A DNA stretch of 64,000 nt from Candidatus Chloroploca mongolica (lineage in GTDB: Bacteria > Chloroflexota > Chloroflexia > Chloroflexales > Chloroflexaceae). Under the pieces are notes generated by a model. The model was not told where the DNA came from. It did no database searches and saw nothing but the letters and a program-made list of their open reading frames with translations. This document shows positions 27,819-36,866 of this stretch, piece by piece (position 1 is the first letter of the stretch; each line of letters starts with the position of its first letter). A program made the position numbers and the translations under genes. Where the stretch lies: assembly GCF_004762035.2 (NCBI RefSeq), contig NZ_SIJK02000021.1:37203-101202 (forward strand), in the 5' to 3' direction.

Positions 27819-29873
27819 TCACAACGCCCCCGGCGGCAATAGGTACCAGAGCACGCGGTTGCCCCACGCCGTCAGGCTTTGCCAGAAGAGCCAGATGAGC
27901 AACAGGCTGACGGTAAGCTTGCCCGCTCGACCCCGTTGCCAGAGCCACGCGCACCCAGGGCCGCTCAGCAGTGCAACCAGCGGGGCAATGAAGACCATGT
28001 GTTTGTTCCAGAGCCCGAACCATTGCTCGGCAAGCGAGGTGGCGATCAGCAGCGCGGCGTAGCCAAGCCCCAGGTGGGTGATGAAGCGGTTTCGCCAGTT
28101 CCAGACCAGCACGATGAGCACAAGCCCGGCGAGCATCACGGGCCAGAGGCGAAAGTGCGCCACGAGATGCGCGGGAAAGCTGTTGATCGGCGTGCCAAAA
28201 AAGGTGTCACTGCTGCGCCCGACGCTCCCTTCGCTCGCGATGAGCCCAAGATAGGCCGGGATGGTGCGCTGAATGAGGGTCAGGGTGTAGCTGCGGTAGA
28301 CGATGACCCAGCCGACCAGAAAGGCCAGGCCGACGGCGGGAAGCAGGATCAGGCCTTGACGCCGCGTGCGGCTTTCGCCCAAGAAAAAGAGGCTGCCTGC
28401 AATGGCGATGATGAGAAAGGGGATGAAGGCAAGATGTGTGACGTAGGCAGCGATCGCGATGCCGAGCAGCAGGATGGCGCTGCTCCAGCGAAGCCACGTC
28501 TGGCCCTGCGGTGCCGGTTCGAGCGCCCATTGCAGCGCAACCAGGGCCATCAGGGTTAGCCAGATGCCGATGGTGGTCGGGAAGCTGCCGTCGTGAAAAA
28601 AGAGGTAGCCGACCGGCAAGCCGGCGTAGATCAGGCCGCCCCAAGCTGCCCCCCAGCGCGGCTGTGGCCCCTGACGCATCAGCGCAAGAAACAAGAGCGG
28701 GAAGGTGGCTTCGATCAGGGCGGTGACGATTTTGACGGCTTTGATCAGCTCAAAGGGACTACTCCAGACGACGGTCAGCGGCAAGAGCAGGTAGTAGGTG
28801 ACGAGGCTGTAGGGCACTGGTTCGCGGGTGCCCCATTCGTACTGTTGCTCGAGCCGCTCACGCACGGCCGCTTCTTGCCCGTCGGCAATCAGCAGCAACT
28901 GATTTGCCCGGAGACCGTGGTCAATGTTGATAAACTGCGGGTGCAGCATCCCGGCGAGCCGAAAAACAAAGATGAGCAAGACAGCGAGCCGTACCAGGGT
29001 CAGCGCCTGGGCATTGGGGCTTAGTTGGCGCTGGCGGAGAGCGGGGAGACGGAGGATCAGGGCGAGCACAAGGGTATACGCGAGCACCTCAACCAACACG
29101 GGCAGCGCCAGGGCGGCCTGTAGGCGCAACGCAATGCTCGTGCTAGCGCCCCCCACGACCAACAGGCCCGCCCCAACACACAGCAACCCACTCAGGCCCA
29201 GCGCGATCCGCGTTGCCACCCCGCTGATCCGCAGGGCCAGCAGGCTCAAGAGCGCCACGAGACCGAGTTGCAACGCCATCCCTGAAGGTGGCAGCAGCAT
29301 CCCTTGTTGGCGTGAGGCAAGCGTCAGTCGGTCGAGCGAGACGCCAAGCAAGCGCGGGTCATCGGCAACCCGAAAACCCGGCACCTCAAGGTTCAACACA
29401 AGATCGCCACTGACCCGATCGCTCTGACCCGCTGGCACCAGCAGCCACACCTCTTGCATGCCGTTGCGTACCTGCATCTCGGCAAGCACCTGCGCACCAC
29501 TGCTCAGGCGTAACACCCGGTCGGGGGGCGCATCAGGAGGGCCAAAAAAGCGCAGACGAACCTCGAAGGGGGCCGAACCAACGCCGGGCACGCGGATCTG
29601 CGCCTGCTCGGTCGTCCAGCGCTGAAAGCCAAACGCCCCCGCCTCGGGCGGATAGACGCCACGCAAGCTGAGGGGCGACGGGTTAGCGGCAAGCGACTCG
29701 TTGACCGTAACCGGGAACTGATACCCCGCCGCCATCGTCAGCCAGGCCAAGAGTGGCACAACCAGCAGGGCCAACCAGAGCTGATCGATCAGCCTTTTGT
29801 GGGAAGAAGAACCGGCTGGCCTGGTTGCCTCCCGCCCACGCACGGCCTGGAGCAACGCGCTTGATCTGCCCAT
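27819..29873 (-). CDS. Polytopic membrane protein, possibly a GT-C-type glycosyltransferase
   Basis: 684 residues. One N-terminal helix is followed by an extracytoplasmic beta-rich region (about 60-190), then about 12 hydrophobic segments. The acidic loop after the first multi-helix block reads QFINIDHGLRANQLLLIADG and could be the metal/substrate loop of a dolichol-mannose-type glycosyltransferase. Family membership is uncertain; no catalytic motif is decisive. It lies downstream of the nitroreductase on the same strand with a 5-bp gap, so they are probably co-transcribed. Confidence 0.7.
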   Translation of the reverse strand: MGRSSALLQAVRGREATRPAGSSSHKRLIDQLWLALLVVPLLAWLTMAAGYQFPVTVNESLAANPSPLSLRGVYPPEAGAFGFQRWTTEQAQIRVPGVGSAPFEVRLRFFGPPDAPPDRVLRLSSGAQVLAEMQVRNGMQEVWLLVPAGQSDRVSGDLVLNLEVPGFRVADDPRLLGVSLDRLTLASRQQGMLLPPSGMALQLGLVALLSLLALRISGVATRIALGLSGLLCVGAGLLVVGGASTSIALRLQAALALPVLVEVLAYTLVLALILRLPALRQRQLSPNAQALTLVRLAVLLIFVFRLAGMLHPQFINIDHGLRANQLLLIADGQEAAVRERLEQQYEWGTREPVPYSLVTYYLLLPLTVVWSSPFELIKAVKIVTALIEATFPLLFLALMRQGPQPRWGAAWGGLIYAGLPVGYLFFHDGSFPTTIGIWLTLMALVALQWALEPAPQGQTWLRWSSAILLLGIAIAAYVTHLAFIPFLIIAIAGSLFFLGESRTRRQGLILLPAVGLAFLVGWVIVYRSYTLTLIQRTIPAYLGLIASEGSVGRSSDTFFGTPINSFPAHLVAHFRLWPVMLAGLVLIVLVWNWRNRFITHLGLGYAALLIATSLAEQWFGLWNKHMVFIAPLVALLSGPGCAWLWQRGRAGKLTVSLLLIWLFWQSLTAWGNRVLWYLLPPGAL

Positions 29874-29878
29874 CCAGT

Positions 29879-30547
29879 TCAGGTTCCCTCGCCAGGCTCG
29901 TCAGGCGCACGGCGTTGCTTCCAGCCATTCCAGTGCGTACGTTCGCTGGCCGGGGCACGTTGCGCCGGGCGAAAATCGTCGCCGGTATAGTAGGCCACCG
30001 GCAACAGCACCGCCTGCGTCAAATGCGCCGGAAGCCCCAGCAGCGCTGCGACCTCCGCCTCTTCCTGCAAATGCAACGTCGTCCAGACCGCGCCGAGTCC
30101 ACGGGAGCGCAGGGCCAGCATAAACGACCAGGCCGCTGGCAAGATCGACCCATAGAGCGACGCCTGGGCCGTGACGCCTTGCTGTTCAACGCGCCCCTCA
30201 TAACAGAAGAGCACCATCACCGGAATTTCATGAAAATGCTCGGCCAGATAGATCGCCGAAGCTTGCAAAGCATTCGTCGGCGTATAACGCCCCCCGTGCG
30301 GGCCCTGCGGCGCACCAAAATAGGCCGCAAACGAGCGCCGGTATATCTCGGCGATGCTTTGGCGCAGGGTCGCATCAGTAATCACGACAAAATGCCAACG
30401 CTGGCGATCCGACCCGCTCGGCGCCTGAGTCGCGATCTCCAAGCAGCGCTCGATCACCTCAGGTCCAACGGGACGGCTCAGATCAAGCCGTTTGCGCACC
30501 GACCGGGTTGTCGTGAGCAAATGATCAATTGTCGCCAGATCAAACAT
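29879..30547 (-). CDS. Nitroreductase-family FMN protein
   Basis: 222 residues with TTRSVRKRLDLSRPV near the N terminus (FMN phosphate-binding Arg residues), QAPSGSDRQRWHFVVI, and the SLYGSILPAAWSFMLALRSRGLGAVWTT helix pair that forms the dimer and flavin pocket. Nitroreductase-fold enzymes reduce nitro compounds, quinones or flavins; the substrate cannot be told from sequence. A BluB-type role is not supported by motifs. AGAGAAG precedes the start. Confidence 0.85.
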   Translation of the reverse strand: MFDLATIDHLLTTTRSVRKRLDLSRPVGPEVIERCLEIATQAPSGSDRQRWHFVVITDATLRQSIAEIYRRSFAAYFGAPQGPHGGRYTPTNALQASAIYLAEHFHEIPVMVLFCYEGRVEQQGVTAQASLYGSILPAAWSFMLALRSRGLGAVWTTLHLQEEAEVAALLGLPAHLTQAVLLPVAYYTGDDFRPAQRAPASERTHWNGWKQRRAPDEPGEGT

Positions 30548-30561
30548 AGCTTCTCTGCAAC

Positions 30562-30756
30562 CTAAATAAAATCACGTCCGGCACTCTTCGACAGACGCGG
30601 ATCGAGCGTCCCCGCAAACGCCTTCAAACTCTCGGTACCAAGCGCATCGAGTTCATCGTCGGGACACACGCTACGCGCATCTTCAATCAACTGCTAACAA
30701 AACTCAGCATAGGTAATCGCCCGCCCGACAACCTACTGCACCACATCCAATGACAT
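30562..30756 (-). pseudogene. Small gene interrupted by two in-frame TAG codons
   Basis: From ATG 30756, with AAAGGA upstream, the frame reads MSLDVVQ, TAG, VVGRAITYAEFC, TAG, then QLIEDARSVCPDDELDALGT and a tail ending SAGRDFI before a third TAG at 30562-30564. The peptide is protein-like on both sides of the stops and has a ribosome-binding site, so the gene decayed recently. No family is recognised; size suggests a small regulatory or antitoxin-like protein. Confidence 0.5.
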
Positions 30757-30829
30757 AGAGAGCATCCTTTGGGATGGTGTCTAGAGTATACACCATCTTG
30801 CGGGAACCCGTGCCAGGGGATGGGGGCGC

Positions 30830-30956
30830 GGTGTAGGGGCACACTATCGCCCGTGCCCAGGTGTAGGGGCACACCCATCGCCGTGCCCAGGTGTAGGGGC
30901 ACACCATCGCCCGTGCCCGTGCCCGGGTGCAGGGGCACACCATCGCCGTGCCCAGT
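30830..30956. repeat. Tandem GTGTAGGGGCACACCATCGCC repeats
   Basis: Four imperfect units of 30 to 36 bases, each with GGTG(T/C)AGGGGCACAC followed by ATCGCC and CGTGCCC. No unique spacers, so it is not CRISPR. It is related in flavour to the GGGGCACCC repeats near 24.7 kb. Confidence 0.75.
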
Positions 30957-30972
30957 GCGGGGCACGGCAAAC

Positions 30973-32391
30973 TCACGCACCCGAAGAAGCCTCACTCGTC
31001 GCGAGAGCGGTCGCTAATTCCTCGCCGTGCGATTTGAGCCCCAGGCTCAACAAGAACATCACGCCCATGCAAACCGCCGAGGCAAAGTAGGCGATGGCGA
31101 GACCGGTCATCCCGCCGCCCCAGGCATCGGCAATCACGCCGAGCGTCGCAACAACGAGCAGGTTGCCGACACTGATGCCCACGTTCACCAGACCCTGCGC
31201 TGCGCCACGCTCTTCAAGGTTTACTTCGTTCAAGACAATCGTGCGCAGCGTGCCCCCGACGATAATGCCGACCCCCAGACCAATCAGCATGCTGGCAGGC
31301 AAAAAGATCCAGAGCCCCGCTGTTTCGGTGAGGCCAAGCAAGGCCGAGCCAAGGCCGGTTGTGCCAAAGCCGATCAGCATGACCATGCGCGAGCCGAGGG
31401 TATTGAGCAAGCGCCCAAAGATCACCGAGCCCGCCGATGATGCGATCACCAGGGGCAACAAGAGCAACCCGGCCTGCTCGGCGGCAATGCCTAGCCCGGC
31501 GACCGCCACCGAGGCGATGTAGATCACACTCCCCATGCCAAAACCAGCCCCGCAACAGAGGATGTAGGTCAGGCGAAGCTGACGTGAGTAGAAGAGGTGC
31601 AACGGTACAACCGGGCTAGCGGCGCGGCGCTCGACCATGATCAGCAACGGGACACAGAGCAACGCCAGGCCAAGCAACGCCGGCCAGAGCATCAAACCAA
31701 GCGCGTTGTCGAGCACCCGGTTGATCCCGAGCACCAGACTGGTCAACATCACTGCTACCACCACCACCCCGGCCCAGTCGAGGGGAGCCGGGTTTGCGGC
31801 CAGTTGTTTGCCGGGCAGGTTCCGCAGGCCGAGCCAGATGACCACTGCCGCGACCGGCAGGTTGATCAAAAAGATCCACTGCCAACTCAAGACCAGCAGA
31901 ATCAGCGACGCCACCAGTGGCCCCAACAGAAAAGCCATGCCAAAGGTCGCCCCTAGCATACCGAGCGCCTTACCCCGTTCTTCACGCGGAAAAGCATCGC
32001 CCACCATCGCACTCGCGGTTGGCGTCACGCCACCCGAAGCAAAGCCCTGGATCGCTCGCCCAAGCAAGAGCACCGTAAAACTTGGAGCCATCGCAATGAT
32101 CAACGACCCGAGCGCAAAGCCGGTAACACAAAAGAGGTAGACCGGGCGCCGCCCGTAGCGATCACCCAGGCCAGCCATCAAGGTCGTGCTGCTGAGCGTT
32201 GCCAGACTAAAGATGATCGTAATCATCCCGATCTGACTATTGTCAACCCCAAACACCTGGCGCAAGGCAGGCACCGCAGGCGCAACGACTGCTGTATCGA
32301 GCGCCGCCATAAAGACCCCGACAAAAAGAACCAGCATAATCCGCCGACGTGAGAGCGCATCAACTGCGGCATCAAGGCGCTGAGCGTGCAT
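30973..32391 (-). CDS. Major facilitator superfamily efflux transporter (DHA type)
   Basis: 472 residues, about 12-14 membrane helices. The signature loop GLGDRYGRRPVYL between helices 2 and 3 and the following LGSLIIAMAPSFTVLLLGRAIQGFASG match drug:proton antiporters. The C-terminal Ser/Ala-rich tail is cytoplasmic. GGAG precedes the start. An unusually clear promoter with a palindrome across its -35 lies upstream, so expression is probably controlled by a repressor, as for inducible drug exporters; no regulator gene is adjacent. Confidence 0.9.
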   Translation of the reverse strand: MHAQRLDAAVDALSRRRIMLVLFVGVFMAALDTAVVAPAVPALRQVFGVDNSQIGMITIIFSLATLSSTTLMAGLGDRYGRRPVYLFCVTGFALGSLIIAMAPSFTVLLLGRAIQGFASGGVTPTASAMVGDAFPREERGKALGMLGATFGMAFLLGPLVASLILLVLSWQWIFLINLPVAAVVIWLGLRNLPGKQLAANPAPLDWAGVVVVAVMLTSLVLGINRVLDNALGLMLWPALLGLALLCVPLLIMVERRAASPVVPLHLFYSRQLRLTYILCCGAGFGMGSVIYIASVAVAGLGIAAEQAGLLLLPLVIASSAGSVIFGRLLNTLGSRMVMLIGFGTTGLGSALLGLTETAGLWIFLPASMLIGLGVGIIVGGTLRTIVLNEVNLEERGAAQGLVNVGISVGNLLVVATLGVIADAWGGGMTGLAIAYFASAVCMGVMFLLSLGLKSHGEELATALATSEASSGA

Positions 32392-32531
32392 AGGAACTCC
32401 GTCCTACAACCTGTACCTGTGCTGGCCGTTGTCACCAGCACAAGCGCGACTCCTGAGGGCTACGCCCTCAAACCCTGCTTCTTCGCTGGAAGAAAGCTTC
32501 CTGGGGGCCTTAGGCCCCAAACCCACCTCCT

Positions 32532-32569
32532 ATTATAATCAATCTTGCGACATAGTCAATCTTGACTAT
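32532..32569 (-). promoter_or_regulatory. Promoter with palindromic operator for the MFS exporter
   Basis: Minus strand TTGACT (32559-32554), 16-base spacer, TATAAT (32537-32532). The perfect palindrome ATAGTCAATCTTGACTAT (32552-32569) covers the -35. The leader of about 135 bases contains GC hairpins, for example CTGAGGGC..GCCCTCA near 32452-32470. Confidence 0.65.
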
Positions 32570-32577
32570 ATCGCAAC

Positions 32578-33387
32578 TCACGCCAGCCCCCAGCGTTCGC
32601 GGACACGGCGTTCGACAGGGGCAAAGAGGATCTGATCGATCGTGACACCGACGATCACGATCATCACCATGACGGCCATCACCTGGGCCGCATCGTTCAG
32701 ATCACGCCCGGTCTGCAATAGATTGCCAAGGCTCAGGGTATAGTAGAGCAACTCGCCAGCCATGAGTGAGCGCCAGGCGAATGACCAACCCTGTTTGAGC
32801 CCGTTGAGGATCGCGGGGAGGGCCGCAGGCAAAAGCACCTGCGTATAGAGGCGTACCCCACGTGCGCCAAGGTTGCGGGCGGCTTTCAAGTAGACCGGCG
32901 GCGTATTCTTGACACCTGCTTCGACGCCGAGCGTAATCGAAAAGAGCGCCCCGAGCACCACCACAAAGATGATCGCCCGTTCGTTCAAGCCAAACCAGAG
33001 GATCGCCAAGGGCAGCCAGCACACACTCGGCAACGCTTGCATACCAAGCACCAGCGAGCCGACAGTCTCCTGGATGAGTTTGTTGCGCCCGAGCAGCAAG
33101 CCCAGCACGAGGCCAAGCGAGAGCGAGATGCTGTAGCCAATCGCGAGGCGGCGCAGACTCACCAGGGCCGCAGGCAGAAAGAGCCCCTGCGTGACCCCTT
33201 CCCAGAGCGCGTTGGCGACGATCAGGGGCCCGGGAAAGAGGTATGGCGGCCAGATTTCGAGGCGGACGATGCCTTCCCAGATGCTCAGCAGGATCAGGTA
33301 AAAGATAAGCCGTCGGATCCACGGCATGACTCTGGCCCGACCGAGACGCGATTGTTCGGCAAGCATGGTCGTCATTTCACCACTCAT
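32578..33387 (-). CDS. ABC transporter permease, nitrate/sulfonate/taurine type
   Basis: 269 residues from ATG 33387 with GAGGAGG upstream (the open frame continues 63 codons into the ATPase gene but without support). Six helices and the binding-protein-dependent permease loop EAGVKNTPPVYLKAARNLGA identify the SsuC/TauC/NrtB family. It overlaps the ATPase gene by 11 bases, ending a four-gene coupled block. Substrate unknown. Confidence 0.85.
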   Translation of the reverse strand: MSGEMTTMLAEQSRLGRARVMPWIRRLIFYLILLSIWEGIVRLEIWPPYLFPGPLIVANALWEGVTQGLFLPAALVSLRRLAIGYSISLSLGLVLGLLLGRNKLIQETVGSLVLGMQALPSVCWLPLAILWFGLNERAIIFVVVLGALFSITLGVEAGVKNTPPVYLKAARNLGARGVRLYTQVLLPAALPAILNGLKQGWSFAWRSLMAGELLYYTLSLGNLLQTGRDLNDAAQVMAVMVMIVIVGVTIDQILFAPVERRVRERWGLA

Positions 33388-34234
33388 CGTTTGCCTCCTC
33401 ATCGGGACGTTGATCAGCATGCAGCACCGCGAGGATCTCGCGGGCCTGGTCAATCGTCTGGTGATGTTCGAGACTCCGCGGGCGGGGCAGGGTGATGGAA
33501 AATTCTTGTATGATGCGTCCAGGGCGCGGCGAAAAGACAAGCACCCGATCACCGAGCGCCACCGCTTCCCGTACATTATGGGTCACAAAGAGGATCGTCT
33601 TGCCGGTGGCCGCCCAGATTGTTTCGAGCTCGATCTGCAACTTATCACGGGTCAGCGCATCAAGCGCCCCAAAGGGCTCGTCCATCAGGAGCACCGCCGG
33701 ATTGAGCACGAGCGCACGGGCGAGCGCGACCCGCTGCCGCATACCGCCCGAAAGCTGATGCACATAGCTATGCTCAAACCCACTCAGATGCACGAGTTCC
33801 AGATATTCGCGGGCCATGCGCATCCGCTCGGCTTCAGGCATACCGGCCTGCCGCAAGCCAAAGGCGACATTGTGCTGCACATCGAGCCACGGAAAGAGCG
33901 CCGCTTCTTGAAAGAGCAAGACCCGGTCAATCCCTGGGCCTTGCACTTTGCGCCCGCCCGCCCGAATCAGACCACTCGACGGCGGTTCAAGCCCGGCAAT
34001 GATGCTCAAGAGCGTTGACTTGCCGCAGCCACTCGGCCCGAGCAGGCAGATCAGTTCACCCGGTTTGACCTGCAGATCGACCGGGGCAAGGGCTTCGACC
34101 ATACGACCACGGGCGAGAAAACGCTTGCTTACGCCAACAATTTCCAACGAGATCCCACCCGAAGGCTGCTCCGACGCATCAGCCATCCCAGCAACCGCAT
34201 GCCCGTGCTGCGCCACGAGGTGTCGCTCCGCCAT
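33377..34234 (-). CDS. ABC transporter ATPase, nitrate/sulfonate type
   Basis: 285 residues from ATG 34234 (GGAGCG upstream; a TTG at 34246 is in frame). Walker A GPSGCGKST, Q-loop LLFQEAALFPWL, signature LSGGMRQRVALARAL, Walker B VLLMDEPFGALD, and the His switch VTHNVREA are complete. The family is SsuB/TauB/NrtD. It provides energy for the permease encoded just downstream, and begins 18 bp after the binding-protein gene. Confidence 0.92.
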   Translation of the reverse strand: MAERHLVAQHGHAVAGMADASEQPSGGISLEIVGVSKRFLARGRMVEALAPVDLQVKPGELICLLGPSGCGKSTLLSIIAGLEPPSSGLIRAGGRKVQGPGIDRVLLFQEAALFPWLDVQHNVAFGLRQAGMPEAERMRMAREYLELVHLSGFEHSYVHQLSGGMRQRVALARALVLNPAVLLMDEPFGALDALTRDKLQIELETIWAATGKTILFVTHNVREAVALGDRVLVFSPRPGRIIQEFSITLPRPRSLEHHQTIDQAREILAVLHADQRPDEEANDEW

Positions 34235-34252
34235 GTTTCGCTCCAATCGAGG

Positions 34253-35287
34253 CTATGGCAGCACCATTGGTGCCAGCCCCTGCCCTCCAAGCACCTTGTT
34301 CAGCAATGCAAGGTCGTAGATATTCTGGAGATCGGGCTCCGTTGCCCCCAGAAAGCCAAGTGCGTAGGCATGATCCGCTGCCTGCAAGAGGGTCGCGGGC
34401 AAGGGATCATAGGTAAACTCCAGGGTCGTGAGCGAACGTTTCAGCACCTCTTCGGGAAGTGGCCGCGTCGTGATGCGCTCGATCTCCTGGTTGATCAGCT
34501 GCGCTGCCGTTGCAGGCTGCGCTTGCATGTATTGTACGGTATCAACGTGCGCACGCAAGAAGGCTTCAACCAGATCGGGATGTTCACGCAGAAAACGGGG
34601 ATGCACAACCACAACCGTGCTGATAAAACGGCCTTCGGGCCAGAGCGAGCGCTCATCGATCAAGACGGTGCCACCTGCTTCCAGTACCAGCCGCGAAACC
34701 CACGGTTCCGGCACCCAGGCGCCATCAAGATCGCCTTTGCGAAAGAGCGTCAGAATATCGGGGTTCTGGCTCGGCAAAATCGTGACGGTGCCGCCACGAT
34801 CCGCCGGTTTGAGTCCGTACTGCTGCATCAGGTGGCGCAGGGCGACATCCTGGGTGCCGCCATACTGCGGGGTCGCGAAACGCTTACCAGCGAAATCGGG
34901 CGGCTCATTGATGCCCGCATCGGGGTTCACCACCAGCGCCGCGCCGCCCTCGGCGGCCCCGGCAATGATGCGCACTGCTTCGCCGTTGCTGCGCACATAG
35001 CCATTGATCGCCGGGTTTGGCCCGAGATAGCCAATGTCAACCTCGCCGGCAAAGAGCGCCTCGACCAGCGATGGGCCGGCATTGAAATTCGCCGTCACCA
35101 GCGTCACCTCTGGCCCAAGCGCCTCTTGAAACGTCCCCCGGGCGACCCCGACCAGCGCAATCCCGTGGGTGACATTCGGAAAATAGGCCAGGCGTACGCG
35201 ATCGCCCGCAGGCAGGCGCTGCCCGCTGAGCGTGCAGCCTGCCAGCACCAAGAGCACCAGCAGACAAACGACATACCGCCGTTTCAC
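34253..35287 (-). CDS. ABC substrate-binding lipoprotein, nitrate/sulfonate/thiamine-precursor class
   Basis: 344 residues from GTG 35287, whose codon overlaps the lipB stop (GTGA). Lipobox VLAGC. NrtA/SsuA-type features: LAYFPNVTHGIALVG, FNAGPSLVEALFAGEVDIGYLGP, and an IL-PSQNPDIL..GDLDGAWVPEPW pattern. These proteins bind nitrate, sulfonates or pyrimidine/thiamine precursors; the ligand cannot be fixed. Coupling to lipB raises the idea of a sulfur source for lipoate, which is inference only. Confidence 0.87.
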   Translation of the reverse strand: MKRRYVVCLLVLLVLAGCTLSGQRLPAGDRVRLAYFPNVTHGIALVGVARGTFQEALGPEVTLVTANFNAGPSLVEALFAGEVDIGYLGPNPAINGYVRSNGEAVRIIAGAAEGGAALVVNPDAGINEPPDFAGKRFATPQYGGTQDVALRHLMQQYGLKPADRGGTVTILPSQNPDILTLFRKGDLDGAWVPEPWVSRLVLEAGGTVLIDERSLWPEGRFISTVVVVHPRFLREHPDLVEAFLRAHVDTVQYMQAQPATAAQLINQEIERITTRPLPEEVLKRSLTTLEFTYDPLPATLLQAADHAYALGFLGATEPDLQNIYDLALLNKVLGGQGLAPMVLP

Positions 35288-35970
35288 TGAGTTTCCCGGG
35301 GCGCGCAGGTCACGCCAAAGAGCGCACAAAAGTGGGCCAGCACCCGCTGCTCAACGTCGACCAGGGCTGGCGCCGTGCCAAGCAGCGCCTCCAGCGAGGT
35401 CACGGCCCGATCGCTGATGCCGCACGGCACAATCTGCGCAAAACCAGCGAGATCAGGGGCGACATTCAGCGCAAAGCCGTGCGAGGTCACGCCGGACGCG
35501 CTGAGCCGCACACCGAGCGCACAGATCTTGGCGGTGCCTCCGTGGACCCAGACCCCCGTCAAACCGGCGACGCGTTCGCCCACCACGCCATAATCGGCCA
35601 GCGTGCGAATGATGACCTCTTCGAGCGTGCGCACATACCGCCCGAGATCAGCACCGTGGTGCGAAAGCTTGAGCACAGGATAACCGACGAGTTGGCCGGG
35701 CGCGTGATAGGTCACATCGCCCCCGCGGTCACTGGCGACCAGCGCAATGCCCCGTTCCGCCAGTTGCGCCGACGTGAGCAACACATGCGCAGGTTTGGCG
35801 CGCACCCCAAGCGTAATCGTGGGCGGATGTTCGAGCAAAAGGAGCGTATCAGGCACCTCGCCCGCCGAACGCGCCGCCACCAGACGCCGCTGCCAGGCCA
35901 GTGCCTCGGCGTACGGCACCAATCCCGCACGGATCAGATCCATTCGGCAGAGGGCAGCGTGGCTCGTCAT
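35284..35970 (-). CDS. lipB: Octanoyl-[acyl carrier protein]:protein octanoyltransferase
   Basis: 228 residues. LipB motifs: LLLEHPPTITLG, RGGDVTYHAPGQLVGYPVL, GVWV..KICALGVRLSASGVTSHGFALNV with the catalytic Lys, and IVPCGI with the catalytic Cys. It transfers octanoate to the lipoyl domains of 2-oxoacid dehydrogenases before LipA inserts sulfur. The start ATG overlaps the DUF58 gene stop. LipA is not in the window. Confidence 0.95.
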   Translation of the reverse strand: MTSHAALCRMDLIRAGLVPYAEALAWQRRLVAARSAGEVPDTLLLLEHPPTITLGVRAKPAHVLLTSAQLAERGIALVASDRGGDVTYHAPGQLVGYPVLKLSHHGADLGRYVRTLEEVIIRTLADYGVVGERVAGLTGVWVHGGTAKICALGVRLSASGVTSHGFALNVAPDLAGFAQIVPCGISDRAVTSLEALLGTAPALVDVEQRVLAHFCALFGVTCAPRETQ

Positions 35971-36857
35971 TAGCGTAAGACCCCTCGTTTGCGCAAGCGC
36001 CCCAGCACAAACTCCTCGACAGGAACACCCGTATCAATCGGCAGGTAGACGATGCCCCGACCACTGCAAAAGCTCTCGATCTCATCTTGCCACGCCGCAA
36101 GTTGCTCGCGGTAGCGGCGCAGCAGATCAAGATCGGCACTAATCTCGACGGCTGGCCCGCCCTCGACATCAATCAGGCGAAAATCGCCATCCAGTTCAGG
36201 CGACAATTCCTGAGGGGCCAGCGTATGCATCACCGTAATCTCAAACGGACGCGACGACAGCGTCTTGAGGGCCTCTTGCCAGTTGGCATCAAGCAGATCC
36301 GAGCAGAGCAACAGTGGCCCCGGATTCCGCGCTGTCTGCATATAGCGCCGACAGGATTCGGTAAGGTTGCCGCCCCCACTGACCCCCAGGCGTTGGAGAA
36401 AGGTGAAGAGCCCAATAGCGCCCCGCTTGCCGCGTACACTCGGCATCTGCACCGGCGTCGCGCCAGCCGCAAACGCACTCACGCTCACCCGGTCAAGATT
36501 GCTCAACGCAATATAGCCAAACGCAGCGGCAAGCTTCGTCGCATACCGCAGCTTGTTCGGTGTCCCCCAATCCATCGAGGCACTTGTATCAACCAGCAGA
36601 TGAACTGTCAATTCTTCCTCAGCCACAAAGAGCTTGAGAAAGACCCGCTCCATCCGCGCATAAAGGTTCCAGTCAATCTGACGGATATCATCGCCGGGCG
36701 TATAGGGGCGAAAATCGGCAAATTCAACCGACGAACCACGGCGCGGACTCCGGCGTTCACCCTGAATCTCGCCCGCCATCGCCCGCCGGGTCAAGATCAT
36801 CAGCCGATCGAGCTTGCGCAAAAAACTGCTCTCGAGCAGAGGTTCGGTCGTGGTCAT
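35970..36857 (-). CDS. DUF58 (von Willebrand factor A-like) protein
   Basis: 295 residues. N-terminal GSSVEFADFRPYTPGDDIRQIDWNLYAR is the DUF58 hallmark, followed by a metal-site motif DTSASMDWG in a VWA-like fold. These proteins are usually encoded with a MoxR AAA+ ATPase and form a chaperone or maturation complex. Here moxR ends 9 bp upstream. No membrane segment in this member. Confidence 0.9.
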   Translation of the reverse strand: MTTTEPLLESSFLRKLDRLMILTRRAMAGEIQGERRSPRRGSSVEFADFRPYTPGDDIRQIDWNLYARMERVFLKLFVAEEELTVHLLVDTSASMDWGTPNKLRYATKLAAAFGYIALSNLDRVSVSAFAAGATPVQMPSVRGKRGAIGLFTFLQRLGVSGGGNLTESCRRYMQTARNPGPLLLCSDLLDANWQEALKTLSSRPFEITVMHTLAPQELSPELDGDFRLIDVEGGPAVEISADLDLLRRYREQLAAWQDEIESFCSGRGIVYLPIDTGVPVEEFVLGRLRKRGVLR

Positions 36858-36866
36858 AGGGCCAGC

